A stretch of 64,000 nt of DNA from Roseobacter sp. HKCCD6576-2 (GTDB lineage: Bacteria; Pseudomonadota; Alphaproteobacteria; Rhodobacterales; Rhodobacteraceae): assembly GCF_013179285.1 (NCBI RefSeq), contig NZ_WVNW01000001.1, positions 1,302,001-1,366,000 on the forward strand, in the 5' to 3' direction. This document shows, in pieces, positions 8,752 to 17,885 of the stretch. Positions within the stretch are counted from its first letter, which is position 1; every line of letters begins with the position of its first letter. The position numbers and the translations under genes were made by a program. Under the pieces are notes generated by a model. It saw nothing but the letters and a program-made list of their open reading frames with translations. It was not told the origin of the DNA and made no database searches.

Positions 8752-11348
8752 CCGCGCATCCGTGCGACCATTTCCGAGAGATCGGGGCTGAGGCCTTCAG
8801 TGTCGGCGATCCGCGCGAGTTGGCCCTGGATCAGGGCCTGCCGATCGGCGTCATAGCGGCGCCAAGTCTCAAAGGCGGTGGACATCCGCGCGGCGGTTTG
8901 CGGGTTGAGGTGATCGAGCCGGATGAGCCAGTCGGCCAGGAAGGCATAGCCCGCGCCGGAGGGGTCATGGAACCCCGCCGGGTTGCCGGCGGCCAGACCA
9001 CTGACCAAAGCGCGGAACCGGTTGGGGTTCTTCCAGTCAAAAAGCGGATGCGCGGTGAGGGTTTCGGCGATGGCCACGGCCTGATCCGGCGCGGCGAGGC
9101 TCACTTGCAGGGTGAACCATTTGTCCATCACCAGCCGGTCATCCTGCCATTGATCATGGAACCGCGTGGCAATCTCGGCGTGGCCAAGCTCCAATAGGCT
9201 GGCGAACCCGGCCAGTTGATCGGTCATGTTGCTGGCCGCATCGTAATGGGCCTTTGCGCGCGCCCCGCCATCCAGATGCGCGGTGAGCGCCAGGGCCGTG
9301 TTGCGGAGCGCGCGTTTGCCCGCTTGGCTGGCCTCGGGGCTGTAGCTGGGGCCGGGGTCCATTTCGGCGTAAAGGGTATCGAGCACTGGCTGTAGATGCG
9401 ACCCAATCGCCTGGCGCAGGGTCTTGCGCGTGCTGTGGATCGCCAGCGGGTCTGGCACGATCCCGGCATCGACAGCGCCTTGCGCAAGGTCATCCTCTGA
9501 GGGAAGGGCCAAAGCCAATGCCCGGAAATCGGGATCGAGGCTGTCATCGCTGGCCACGCGCGCCAACCCATCCAGGAAGACCGGCTGTGGCCTTGCACCG
9601 TCGGCCAACATGCCCAAAAGCGTCTCGCGCGCCAGGCTGCGCCCGGCCTCCCACCGGTTGAACGGGTCGGTGTCGAACGCCAAAAGCAGCGCGCGATCCT
9701 CGAAACTTGGCTGATGATCCAAAATCACCGGCGCGGAGAACCCCCGCAGGATCGACGGGATGGGGCAGGCGCCGAGCCCGTCGATCACAATCTCGGCCTC
9801 CGCTTCGGCCAGTTCGATCACCTGGGTCGAGTGTGTTTCCGTGCCATCGGGCGCCAAAAGGCCAAATGCAACCGGGATCACCGCCGGAGCCTTCTCCGGT
9901 TGGTCCGGCGTGGGCGCCACCTTCTGCCGAAGGTGGAGCGTATAGGTGCCGTCTTTAAATCGGTCGCTGACATGGACGCGGGGCGTGCCCGCTTGGGTGT
10001 ACCAGCGTTTGAACTGGCCGAGATCGCGGCCCGTGGCGTCTTGGAACACCTTGAGCCAATCCTCGATGGTGCAGGCTTGGCCGTCATGCCGCTCAAAATA
10101 GAGGTTCAGCGCGGCATCATAGGCCTCCGCCCCGACGAGGAGGCGCAGCATGCGGATCACCTCCGCGCCTTTCTCATAAACGGTCGCGGTGTAGAAGTTG
10201 TTGATTTCGATATAGCTTTCCGGGCGGACATTATGGGCCAGGGGTCCAGCATCTTCGCGGAATTGCCGCGCGCGCAGCGTCAAGACGTCTTCGATCCGCT
10301 TCACGGGAGCTGAGCGCATATCGGCGGTGAATTGTTGGTCGCGGAAGACGGTGAGGCCTTCTTTCAGGCAAAGTTGAAACCAATCTCGGCAGGTGATCCG
10401 GTTGCCGGTCCAGTTGTGGAAATATTCATGCGCGATGATCCGTTCGATGAAGTCGAAGTCGCGATCCGTGGCGGTTTCGGGTGAGGCCAGAACATATTTG
10501 GAGTTAAATATGTTTAAGCCTTTGTTCTCCATCGCGCCCATATTGAAGTCATCGACGGCAACGATGTTGAAAATGTCTAAGTCATAAGCGCGGCCATAGA
10601 CCTTTTCATCCCAGATCATCGACCGTTTCAGCGCGTCCATCGCGTAATCGCAGCGGTCTTCATCGCCACGCCGGACCCAGATGTTGAGCGCGACGTCGCG
10701 GCCCTCCATCGTGGTGAATGTGTCCGAGACAGCGATCAGATCACCCGCGACCAGGGCGAAGAGATAGGCGGGTTTGGGCCAAGGGTCGTGCCACGTGGTG
10801 CTGGAAACCGCGCGGTTTCCAGCCGGATTTTTCGAAAAATCCGCATCACCCGGGTTGCCATTGGACAACATGATCGGGAGATCGCTTTCAATTGTGACGG
10901 TGAAGGGCGCCATGACGTCGGGCCGATCCGGGTAATAGGTGATTTTGCGGAAGCCCTCGGCCTCGCATTGCGTGCAATACATCCCGTTGGACATATAGAG
11001 CCCTTCGAGCGCGGTATTCGCCTCGGGCGCAATTTCCACCTCGGCCTCCCAGATGAAGGCCGGGCCGGGCAAATGGGCGGCAGGCACGGTTAGGCCAGTT
11101 TTGGTTTGAACATACTGGGTGGCATCGAGCGGCGTTCCGTCGATGGTCACCGAGATCACTTTCAGATCCTCGCCATCAAGGGTCAGGTCAGCCCCATCAA
11201 CGCCGTCTGGGTTCGTGCGAAAGGCGATCCGGGCCCGCACGCGTGTCGCCTTGGGATCGAGACGAAAGGTCAACGCCACTTCATCGACCAGATGATTGGG
11301 CGGGCGATAGTCGGAAAGATGGATCGGTTGCGGGGCAGCGTCGGTCAC
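8748..11348 (-). CDS. pepN: Aminopeptidase N (M1 zinc metallopeptidase)
   Basis: An 866-residue M1-family alanyl aminopeptidase. The open frame runs to 11531, but GTG at 11348 (encoding the start of MTDAAPQPIHLSDYRPP) has AAGGACG about 7 nt upstream and gives the usual PepN length. The exopeptidase motif GAMEN occurs in NMGAMENKGLN, the zinc site HEYFHNWTGNRIT (HEXXH plus downstream Glu in KEGLTVFRD) is intact, and the C-terminal DUF3458 helical domain is complete. It removes N-terminal residues from peptides in the cytosol. The gene stands alone, divergent from glcB with 181 nt between starts. Confidence 0.95.
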   Translation of the reverse strand: MTDAAPQPIHLSDYRPPNHLVDEVALTFRLDPKATRVRARIAFRTNPDGVDGADLTLDGEDLKVISVTIDGTPLDATQYVQTKTGLTVPAAHLPGPAFIWEAEVEIAPEANTALEGLYMSNGMYCTQCEAEGFRKITYYPDRPDVMAPFTVTIESDLPIMLSNGNPGDADFSKNPAGNRAVSSTTWHDPWPKPAYLFALVAGDLIAVSDTFTTMEGRDVALNIWVRRGDEDRCDYAMDALKRSMIWDEKVYGRAYDLDIFNIVAVDDFNMGAMENKGLNIFNSKYVLASPETATDRDFDFIERIIAHEYFHNWTGNRITCRDWFQLCLKEGLTVFRDQQFTADMRSAPVKRIEDVLTLRARQFREDAGPLAHNVRPESYIEINNFYTATVYEKGAEVIRMLRLLVGAEAYDAALNLYFERHDGQACTIEDWLKVFQDATGRDLGQFKRWYTQAGTPRVHVSDRFKDGTYTLHLRQKVAPTPDQPEKAPAVIPVAFGLLAPDGTETHSTQVIELAEAEAEIVIDGLGACPIPSILRGFSAPVILDHQPSFEDRALLLAFDTDPFNRWEAGRSLARETLLGMLADGARPQPVFLDGLARVASDDSLDPDFRALALALPSEDDLAQGAVDAGIVPDPLAIHSTRKTLRQAIGSHLQPVLDTLYAEMDPGPSYSPEASQAGKRALRNTALALTAHLDGGARAKAHYDAASNMTDQLAGFASLLELGHAEIATRFHDQWQDDRLVMDKWFTLQVSLAAPDQAVAIAETLTAHPLFDWKNPNRFRALVSGLAAGNPAGFHDPSGAGYAFLADWLIRLDHLNPQTAARMSTAFETWRRYDADRQALIQGQLARIADTEGLSPDLSEMVARMRG

Positions 11349-11529
11349 GGGACGTCCTTGTTTGAGCGGTTTCGACGGACGGTAGGCCAGCGCCGGGGCG
11401 GCGTCCAGCGCCGTATATTGGCGATGTTTTCTCGTATTGGTAAAAGGAGTTGACCGGTTTTCTTGCCTCTGGCTGGGTTTCGCGCTAAGTGCGCGGAAAC
11501 CGAGATGCATTGCGAAGAGAGGGGAGAGC

Positions 11530-13665
11530 ATGACCGAGCGGGTTGAACGCGCTGGGCTGCAGATTGCGGCTGAATTGGTGGATTTCCTGGAGGCCGAGGC
11601 GCTGCCGGGGACAGGTGTTGCGCCAGAGGCGTTTTGGGACGGCTTCGCCGGGCTTTTGGCTTGGGGAACGCCGAAAAACCGCTCCCTTCTTGAGACCCGT
11701 GAGACCTTGCAAGAGCAACTCGATGCCTGGCACCGTGAGCGGCGCGGGCAGGGTCATAATGCGGCGGCTTATGAGGCGTTTCTGCGCGAGATCGGGTATC
11801 TGGTGCCCGAGGGGGCGGAGTTTGCCATCGAGACTGGCAATACCGATCCGGAGATCGCCGAGATCGCCGGGCCGCAATTGGTCGTTCCGATCACCAATGC
11901 GCGTTATGCGCTGAACGCTGCCAATGCGCGGTGGGGCAGCCTTTACGATGCGCTTTATGGCACCGATGCGATGGGGGATCTGCCCCAGGCCGGTGGCTAT
12001 GACCCGGCGCGGGGGGATCGCGTGATCACCTGGGCGAAAGGCTTCCTGGATCAGGCCGCGCCCTTGGCCGATGGCAGCCATGCGGATGTGACGGGCTATG
12101 TGGTTGCGGGCGATGCCATGACCCCGGCGCTGGCCGACCCGGCGCAGTTCGTCGGCGCCAATCACGCCGAGGATGGAACGCTGACCGAGCTGGTGCTGCG
12201 TCATAATGGGCTCCATATCGCGGTGCAGATCGACCGGAATGGCGCGATCGGGAAAGTCGATCCGGCGGGGGTCAATGACGTGCTGTTGGAGGCGGCGCTG
12301 TCGACGATTATGGATTGCGAGGACTCGGTGGCTTGCGTCGACGCCGCCGACAAAGTTGTGGCCTATCGTAACTGGCTCGGGCTGATGCGGGGCGATCTGA
12401 CCGAAACCGTTGCAAAGGGCGGCAAAAGCTTCACCCGGGCGTTGAATGCAGATCGCACCTGCGTGAAGGCGGGCGAGACGGTCACGCTCAAAGGCCGGTC
12501 GCTGATGCTGATCCGGAATGTCGGGCATTTGATGACCAATCCGGCGATCTTGGATGGCGATGGCCATGAGGTGTTCGAAGGGCTGATGGATGCGATGATC
12601 ACCACGCTGATCGCGCGCCATGACCTGCAGAAGACCGAGGGCGCACGGAACTCGGTCAAAGGGTCGGTTTATGTGGTTAAGCCGAAGATGCATGGGCCGG
12701 AGGAAGTGGCCTTTGCCGATGAGATTTTCACCCGCGTGGAGGCGGCTTTGGGCCTGCCGCAGCATACAGTGAAGCTCGGGATCATGGATGAAGAGCGGCG
12801 CACCTCGTCGAACCTGAAGGAGTGTATCCGGGCGGCGAAACACCGGGTGGCCTTCATCAATACCGGGTTCCTGGACCGGACGGGCGATGAGATTCACAGC
12901 TCGATGGAAGCCGGACCGATGTTGCCGAAGGGTGACATGAAATCAACGGCTTGGATCAGTTCCTATGAGGACCGGAATGTCGATATCGGGCTGGCCTGCG
13001 GGTTGCAGGGCAAGGCCCAGATCGGCAAAGGCATGTGGGCGATGCCCGATTTGATGGCGGCGATGCTGGAACAGAAGGCTGGCCACCCGAAAGCCGGCGC
13101 CAACTGCGCTTGGGTGCCGAGCCCGACGGCGGCGACCTTGCACGCGACGCATTATCATCAGGTGGACGTGTTTGCGGTGCAGGATCAGATTAAATCTGGC
13201 GGTGCGCGGGGCAGTTTGAGCGATCTCTTGACCATTCCGGTGATGGATGGGCGGAACTTGAGTGCTGATGAGATTGCCCAGGAGATCGAAAACAACGCTC
13301 AGGGTATTCTGGGCTATGTGGTGCGCTGGGTGGATCAGGGCGTTGGCTGTTCGAAAGTGCCGGATATTCATGATGTGGGTCTGATGGAGGATCGCGCGAC
13401 TTGCCGGATCAGCTCGCAAGCCCTGTCGAATTGGCTGCATCATGGGGTTGTGTCCGAAGAGCAGGTGATGGCGGGCATGCGCAAGATGGCGGAGGTGGTT
13501 GACCGTCAGAATGCCGGTGATGCGCTCTATGAGTCGATGGCGCCGGGGTTCGATGGCGTGGCGTTTGCCGCGGCGTGTGATTTGGTCTTCAAGGGCCGGG
13601 TCCAGCCGAGCGGTTATACCGAGCCGGTGCTGCATGCGCGGCGGTTGCAGAAGAAGGCGGCCTGA
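11530..13665 (+). CDS. glcB: Malate synthase G
   Basis: A 711-residue malate synthase of the large, monomeric G type, which condenses glyoxylate with acetyl-CoA. The frame is open upstream, but the ATG at 11530 ([11 protein letters not shown]) has a GGGGAGAG ribosome site immediately before it. Visible signatures include the [16 protein letters not shown] segment with the catalytic acidic residues, [29 protein letters not shown] and the [23 protein letters not shown]-like block. The next gene is a GlcG/HbpS homologue, echoing the glcGB order of glycolate operons; glcDEF are not present in the window. Confidence 0.96.
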   Translation: MTERVERAGLQIAAELVDFLEAEALPGTGVAPEAFWDGFAGLLAWGTPKNRSLLETRETLQEQLDAWHRERRGQGHNAAAYEAFLREIGYLVPEGAEFAIETGNTDPEIAEIAGPQLVVPITNARYALNAANARWGSLYDALYGTDAMGDLPQAGGYDPARGDRVITWAKGFLDQAAPLADGSHADVTGYVVAGDAMTPALADPAQFVGANHAEDGTLTELVLRHNGLHIAVQIDRNGAIGKVDPAGVNDVLLEAALSTIMDCEDSVACVDAADKVVAYRNWLGLMRGDLTETVAKGGKSFTRALNADRTCVKAGETVTLKGRSLMLIRNVGHLMTNPAILDGDGHEVFEGLMDAMITTLIARHDLQKTEGARNSVKGSVYVVKPKMHGPEEVAFADEIFTRVEAALGLPQHTVKLGIMDEERRTSSNLKECIRAAKHRVAFINTGFLDRTGDEIHSSMEAGPMLPKGDMKSTAWISSYEDRNVDIGLACGLQGKAQIGKGMWAMPDLMAAMLEQKAGHPKAGANCAWVPSPTAATLHATHYHQVDVFAVQDQIKSGGARGSLSDLLTIPVMDGRNLSADEIAQEIENNAQGILGYVVRWVDQGVGCSKVPDIHDVGLMEDRATCRISSQALSNWLHHGVVSEEQVMAGMRKMAEVVDRQNAGDALYESMAPGFDGVAFAAACDLVFKGRVQPSGYTEPVLHARRLQKKAA

Positions 13666-13672
13666 GCGGGGG

Positions 13673-13773
13673 AGCGCCTGCCGCGTGCCCCCATTCGGGA
13701 GCCCTTGGCAGGCGCTGGCCGGTCTTTGACCGGCTGCCTCCGGCGGGGATATTTGTAAAGCAGAGAAGCAAGG
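13673..13773 (+). repeat. Structured intergenic element after glcB
   Basis: A non-coding 100-nt stretch with two perfect stems: a 10-bp arm pair (13673-13682 with 13707-13716, AGCGCCTGCC/GGCAGGCGCT) followed at once by a 7-bp hairpin with TTT loop (13718-13724 / 13728-13734, GCCGGTC/GACCGGC). It ends with GGCGGGGATATTTG and an AAGCAGAGAAG purine tract. From memory, stem-plus-GGGGATATTT elements recur between genes in Rhodobacteraceae, so this may be one copy of a genome-wide repeat; no second copy was seen in this window. Confidence 0.45.
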
Positions 13774-13802
13774 GCGTCTGAGACGACCTTGAAGGAGATG
13801 AG

Positions 13803-14228
13803 ATGATGATTTCACTGGACCAGGCGCGGGCGATGGTGCGCGGTACGTTGGAGAAGGGCCGTGCGATGGGGTTGAAGCCCTTGTCGGTGGCGGTGCTGGA
13901 TGCGGGCGGTCATGTGTTGGCGTTTGAGCGCGAAGATGGTGCGAGCCCGGGACGGTTTGAGATTGCGCGCGGCAAGGCTTATGGCGCGGTGATGTTGGGG
14001 ATGCCGGGCTCGGCGCAGATGGCGCGGGCCGAGGAACAAGCCTATTTCATCGCGGCGGCCAATGGCGCGTTGGGCGGCAAGATGATCCCGGTGCCGGGCG
14101 GTGTTTTGGTGAAAGACGGCGCGGGCGCGGTGATTGGTGCCGTTGGCGTGACAGGTGACACCTCGGACAATGACGCAGAAGCGGCGCTGGCGGGCATTGC
14201 GGCGGCGGGTCTTGAGGGTGCTGCGTGA
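13803..14228 (+). CDS. GlcG/HbpS-family heme-binding-like protein
   Basis: A 141-residue single-domain protein of the GlcG/HbpS (DUF336) family: residues 1-30 form the first helix (LDQARAMVRGTLEKGRAMG), then LSVAVLDAGGHVLAFEREDGA, the central helix with KAYGAVMLG, and the GGKMIPVPGGVLVKD strand. A GGAG ribosome site precedes two adjacent ATG codons (13803 and 13806). Members bind heme or corrinoids in some species; in glycolate loci the role is unknown. It overlaps the RidA gene by 4 nt, so the two are translationally coupled. Confidence 0.85.
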   Translation: MMISLDQARAMVRGTLEKGRAMGLKPLSVAVLDAGGHVLAFEREDGASPGRFEIARGKAYGAVMLGMPGSAQMARAEEQAYFIAAANGALGGKMIPVPGGVLVKDGAGAVIGAVGVTGDTSDNDAEAALAGIAAAGLEGAA

Positions 14229-14602
14229 AGCGGCGGATCTCCTCAGGGTCGGCATTTGAGGCGGAGATCGGCTATTCGCGGGCGGTTGTCTGTGACGGGT
14301 GGGTCTTCGTCGCCGGAACCACAGGCTTTGATTATGCCACGATGGAGATCAGTGACGATGTTGCGGTGCAGGCCGAACAGTGTTTCCGCAATATCGACAA
14401 GGCGTTAACGGAGGCCGGTGCCTCAATGGCGGATGTGGTGCGGGTCAATTACATCTTGCCCGATGGCAGTGATTGGGAGGCCTGTTGGCCAGTCACCCGC
14501 GCTTGGCTGGGGGCGGCGCGGCCAGCGGCGACGATGATCATTGCGGGCCTTCAGGACGCGCGGATGAAAATCGAGATCGAAGTCACCGCACGGCTGCCGT
14601 AA
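14225..14602 (+). CDS. RidA/YjgF/UK114-family enamine deaminase-like protein
   Basis: A 125-residue RidA-superfamily protein. It starts with GTG overlapping the stop of the GlcG-like gene. The family hallmarks are YSRAVVCDGWVFVAGTTG, the ALTEAGASMADVVRVNYIL segment and the terminal ARMKIEIEVTA, where the Arg corresponds to the active-site residue that binds the carboxylate of imine/enamine intermediates. RidA proteins detoxify reactive 2-aminoacrylate. Coupling to a GlcG-like protein and malate synthase suggests housekeeping of glyoxylate or amino-acid-derived intermediates; this is inference. Confidence 0.87.
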   Translation: MKRRISSGSAFEAEIGYSRAVVCDGWVFVAGTTGFDYATMEISDDVAVQAEQCFRNIDKALTEAGASMADVVRVNYILPDGSDWEACWPVTRAWLGAARPAATMIIAGLQDARMKIEIEVTARLP

Positions 14603-14712
14603 GTGCCCAATTTGCGGGCAGGTGCGCAGATGCACAGCGGAATCTGCGAGGGCTGTGGGTTTCCTCACGCGTCGATGGCTTATATAGAAGGCCAACGCGC
14701 GACGGAGGTACC

Positions 14713-15492
14713 ATGGCCCGCCCAGTGATTGGCATCATCGGCAATCATCACCTGATCAATGATGAATATCCGACCCATGCGGGTGGGACGATGAACTCCG
14801 CCGCGATTGCCGAGGTCTCCTGCGGCATGCCGATGTTGATCCCGGCCGATCCGCGCTTTGTCTCGACCGAGGAGTTGATGGAGACCTGTGACGGGTTCCT
14901 GTTCACCGGCGGGCGGCCTAATGTGCACCCAGAGGAATATGGCGAGGCGGAGACCGAGGCCCATGGTGCGTTCGACAGGGCGCGGGATGCGGTGGCCTTG
15001 CCGCTGATCCGGGCTTGTGTCGCGCGCGGACAGCCGATTTTGGGCGTCTGTCGCGGGTTCCAGGAGGTCAATGTGGCCTTGGGCGGCACGCTTTACCCAG
15101 AGATCCGGGATTTGCCGGGGCGGATGAACCATCGGATGCCACCCGACGGGACGCTGGATGAGAAATTCGAGATCCGCCACAAAGTGACCTTTACGGAAGG
15201 TGGCCCGTTCCATCGCTTGATGGGCGCGCGTGAGGTGATGACCAACACGCTGCATGGGCAGGGGATCAAGACGGCCGGCTCTCGGGTGATCATTGATGGC
15301 CATGCCGATGATGGCACGCCAGAGGCGATCTATGTGGCCGATGCGCCGGGTTTCACACTGTCGGTGCAGTGGCATCCGGAATATCGCGCCGCCGAAGACC
15401 CGGTCTCGCGCCCCTTGTTCGAGGCGTTTGGCGCGGCGGCGGCGGCTTGGGCGGCGGGGCGTCGCCCGGTTTCGGTCGCGGATGTGGCCTAA
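14713..15492 (+). CDS. Class I glutamine amidotransferase, gamma-glutamyl-GABA hydrolase (PuuD)-like
   Basis: A 259-residue peptidase C26-type enzyme. The frame is open upstream, but the ATG at 14713 (MARPVIGIIG) follows GGAGG by 4 nt. The nucleophile elbow GVCRGFQEVNVALGG contains the catalytic Cys, and the His-Glu pair lies in QWHPEYRAAEDP. The oxyanion region reads LFTGGRPNVHPEEYG. The family hydrolyses gamma-glutamyl amide bonds, for example gamma-glutamyl-GABA in putrescine breakdown, but no other puu genes are present. It follows the RidA gene by 110 nt and may be in the same transcript. Confidence 0.88.
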   Translation: MARPVIGIIGNHHLINDEYPTHAGGTMNSAAIAEVSCGMPMLIPADPRFVSTEELMETCDGFLFTGGRPNVHPEEYGEAETEAHGAFDRARDAVALPLIRACVARGQPILGVCRGFQEVNVALGGTLYPEIRDLPGRMNHRMPPDGTLDEKFEIRHKVTFTEGGPFHRLMGAREVMTNTLHGQGIKTAGSRVIIDGHADDGTPEAIYVADAPGFTLSVQWHPEYRAAEDPVSRPLFEAFGAAAAAWAAGRRPVSVADVA

Positions 15493-15564
15493 GCTCTATC
15501 GTTGGGCTATGTCTGAGCCAAACGGTCGGATTGGGCCGAGGCTTGAACATCGAGGGCTGCGTGA

Positions 15565-15984
15565 ATGACCTATGATCCAGACAATGTTTTTGCGAAAATC
15601 CTCAGCGGCGATCTGCCATCCGAGCGGGTCTATGAGGATGACGACACCGTTGCTTTGATGGATATCATGCCGCGCGCAGATGGGCATGTGCTGGTGATCC
15701 CGCGCAGCGCGGCGCGGAATATCCTTGATGCCACGCCGGAGCAATTGGCGGCCTGCATGGCGACGGTTCAGAAGATCAGCCATGCGGTCATGACGGCGTT
15801 TGAGGCCGAGGGCGTGACCCTGCAGCAGTTCAATGAGGCGGCCGGCGGGCAGGAGGTGTTCCACCTACATTTCCATATCTTGCCCCGCCATGCGGGCGTG
15901 TCGCTGCGCCCGCCTGGCAAGATGGGCGACCACGCGGTGATCGCGGCGCATGCGGACAGAATCCGCGCTGCCTTGGCCGGTTAG
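15565..15984 (+). CDS. HIT-family (histidine triad) nucleotide-binding protein
   Basis: A 139-residue HIT protein. The N-terminal segment (NVFAKILSGDLPSERVYED, first strands) and MPRADGHVLVIPRSAARN are standard, and the triad motif is HLHFHILPR near residue 97. HIT proteins hydrolyse nucleoside phosphoramidates or bind purine nucleotides. Its stop overlaps that of the convergent small gene at 15981-16163 by 4 nt. It could be co-transcribed with the upstream amidotransferase. Confidence 0.92.
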   Translation: MTYDPDNVFAKILSGDLPSERVYEDDDTVALMDIMPRADGHVLVIPRSAARNILDATPEQLAACMATVQKISHAVMTAFEAEGVTLQQFNEAAGGQEVFHLHFHILPRHAGVSLRPPGKMGDHAVIAAHADRIRAALAG

Positions 15985-16163
15985 GTGGCGCGGGGTCCTC
16001 TGGCCTCATGAATCGCGCGGCGAATGCGGCGCCAGGTTTCGGCCTGGTCTGCGCGACCGGCGGCTTCCTCGACCAGAACCCGCTGCGCCGCCTCGGCTTC
16101 CGCTCTGTCGCCATGGGCGCGATAGAGTGAGCGGGCATAAGCGATGATTTCGTTCATCTTCAT
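15981..16163 (-). CDS. Small basic/helical protein, unknown
   Basis: A 60-residue protein with a strong ribosome site (AGGAGGAGAG about 6 nt before ATG 16163). It begins MKMNEIIAYARSLY and is rich in Ala, Arg and Glu, predicted to form two helices (AEAAQRVLVEEAAGRADQ and ETWRRIRRAIHEAR). The layout of a YARxLxxxHGDRAEAEAAQR helix followed by a second helix is one I associate with short conserved proteins in Rhodobacteraceae, but no function is known to me. It is convergent with the HIT gene. Confidence 0.7.
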   Translation of the reverse strand: MKMNEIIAYARSLYRAHGDRAEAEAAQRVLVEEAAGRADQAETWRRIRRAIHEARGPRAT

Positions 16164-16292
16164 TGGTCTCTCCTCCTGTTTTGGTGTTGAGAAGGTCCCT
16201 CGGGGCTTCAGTGTAGCATAGTTTTTGGGGTTTCAGGCAAGGCGTGCGGTTGCCAGCGTGTCTTTGCCGATCTCGGCTTGGGGGTTGAGGCG

Positions 16293-17885
16293 CTAGCCGT
16301 AGAGCCGCAACATCTCTTGCAGGTCCTCGAAGGTATTGGCCTCTTGCACGGGCTTATCCTTGCGCCAGCGGGCCATGCGGGGGAAGCGGAGCGCGACGCC
16401 GGATTTGTGCCGGGGGCTGGCCTGAATGCCCTCAAACGCGATCTCGAACACATGTTGCGGGGTGACCGCGCGGACCGGGCCGAACCGTTCCAGGGTGTTT
16501 TTCCGCACCCAAGCGGTGATTTCACGAAACTCGGCGTCGGTTAGGCCGGAATAAGCCTTGGTGAAAGGCACCAGATCATTGTCTTTCCAGACCGCGAAGG
16601 TGAAATCGGTGTAAAGCGTTGCGCGGCGGCCCGACCCGGCCTGGGCATAGATCATCACCGCATCGATGGTCAGCGGATCGACTTTCCATTTCCACCAATC
16701 GCCTTTCTTGCGGCCCGAAAGATAGGGGGCAGAGAGGCGCTTCAGCATCAGACCCTCGGCGCCGACCTCGCGGCTGATCTCGCGCGCGGCGGTCAGATCG
16801 GGCCAGTCGGTTGCCGGCACAGCCGCAGAGAGGCGTAGCGGTGACCCAGGCGGCAGATCGGCGATGATCGCCTCCAGCGCGGCGCGACGATCCGCCAAGG
16901 GCTGCGCGCGGATATCGGCACCGTCTTTTTCCAAGAGGTCATAGGCCATCAGGATCACCGGGGCCTCGGCCAGCAGTTTTTTCGGCACGGTTTTGCGACC
17001 AATCCGGGGTTGCAACCGGGCAAAGGGCAGCGGTTTTTCATCGGCGAAGGCCAAGACCTCTGCATCGATCACCGTGCCATCTGGCAGGAAGTCCTTTAGT
17101 TGCGCCAATTCCGGAAAGCGATCGGTCATCAACTCTTCGCCGCGCGACCACAGGAAATGCTGCCCTTCGCGCAAGATGAACTGGCCGCGAATACCGTCCC
17201 ATTTCCGCTCGGCCAGCCAATCGCTGACCGGGCCGAGGGCTTCGGGGACGCCGTCCAGTTGATAGGCCAGGTAGAACGGGTAGGGGCGGGAGAGATCGGC
17301 GCTCGGGTCCGGCGTCTCGATCAAGGCGTGATAGCTGGTGGTCTCGGGCGTCCAATTGCCCATCAGCCGGTGGGTCAGATCAGGTTCATCCATACCCGTG
17401 GCTTGCGCCAGCGCCCGCGTCATCAGTTTCTGGCTCACCCCCATGCGCCAGCCGCCGGTGATCAGTTTGTTGAACACAAAGCGCTCTGTTGGTGGCAGCT
17501 GATCCCAAGCCGCTGTGATCGCGGCCTTTTTCTCCTCTTCCTCCGCCTTGTCGAGGCTGCGGAGGGTGGTGATCCAATGGGTGAGTGTATGGTCGCTGGT
17601 CTGCGTCGCGGGTGGCAGCACCAGCGCGATGGTCTCGCTGAGATCGCCCACGACAGGGTAACACTCCTCGAACAGCCATAGCGGGATGCCGGCCACTTCT
17701 GCGGCCCATTCGCGGAGTTTGGTTGTGGTCACGGTTCGGCGTGGTCGGCGGCCAGACAGGAGCGCGATGGTCCAGAGTTTGTCATCATCGGGCGCGGCGC
17801 GGAAATAGGCGGCGAGGGCCGCGGTTTTGACGCTGGTTTTGGTGGTTTGGTCCAGCGCGGTGAAAAGGGCGGCGAAACGGTTCAT
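16293..17885 (-). CDS. ATP-dependent DNA ligase, cisplatin-damage-response type
   Basis: A 530-residue single-chain ATP-dependent DNA ligase. The adenylation motif is AERKWDGIRG with the nucleophile Lys228; motif III lies in DAEVLAF, motif IV in EGLMLKR, and motif V in WWKWKVDPLTIDAV. The N-terminal ~200 residues form the ligase DNA-binding domain. This family (about 530 residues, TIGR04120 as I know it) usually travels with an Lhr-like helicase, the ligase-associated exonuclease and a phosphoesterase; here only the exonuclease is close. ATG at 17885 overlaps the stop of the upstream signal-peptidase-like gene by 4 nt, so the three genes form a coupled unit. Confidence 0.93.
   Translation of the reverse strand: MNRFAALFTALDQTTKTSVKTAALAAYFRAAPDDDKLWTIALLSGRRPRRTVTTTKLREWAAEVAGIPLWLFEECYPVVGDLSETIALVLPPATQTSDHTLTHWITTLRSLDKAEEEEKKAAITAAWDQLPPTERFVFNKLITGGWRMGVSQKLMTRALAQATGMDEPDLTHRLMGNWTPETTSYHALIETPDPSADLSRPYPFYLAYQLDGVPEALGPVSDWLAERKWDGIRGQFILREGQHFLWSRGEELMTDRFPELAQLKDFLPDGTVIDAEVLAFADEKPLPFARLQPRIGRKTVPKKLLAEAPVILMAYDLLEKDGADIRAQPLADRRAALEAIIADLPPGSPLRLSAAVPATDWPDLTAAREISREVGAEGLMLKRLSAPYLSGRKKGDWWKWKVDPLTIDAVMIYAQAGSGRRATLYTDFTFAVWKDNDLVPFTKAYSGLTDAEFREITAWVRKNTLERFGPVRAVTPQHVFEIAFEGIQASPRHKSGVALRFPRMARWRKDKPVQEANTFEDLQEMLRLYG

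Noticed and set aside
11485-12897. 470-codon minus-strand open frame antisense to glcB
   Set aside because: It lies wholly opposite a clear malate synthase and has an Arg/His/Pro-rich composition with no recognised motif; such shadows are common in GC-rich DNA.
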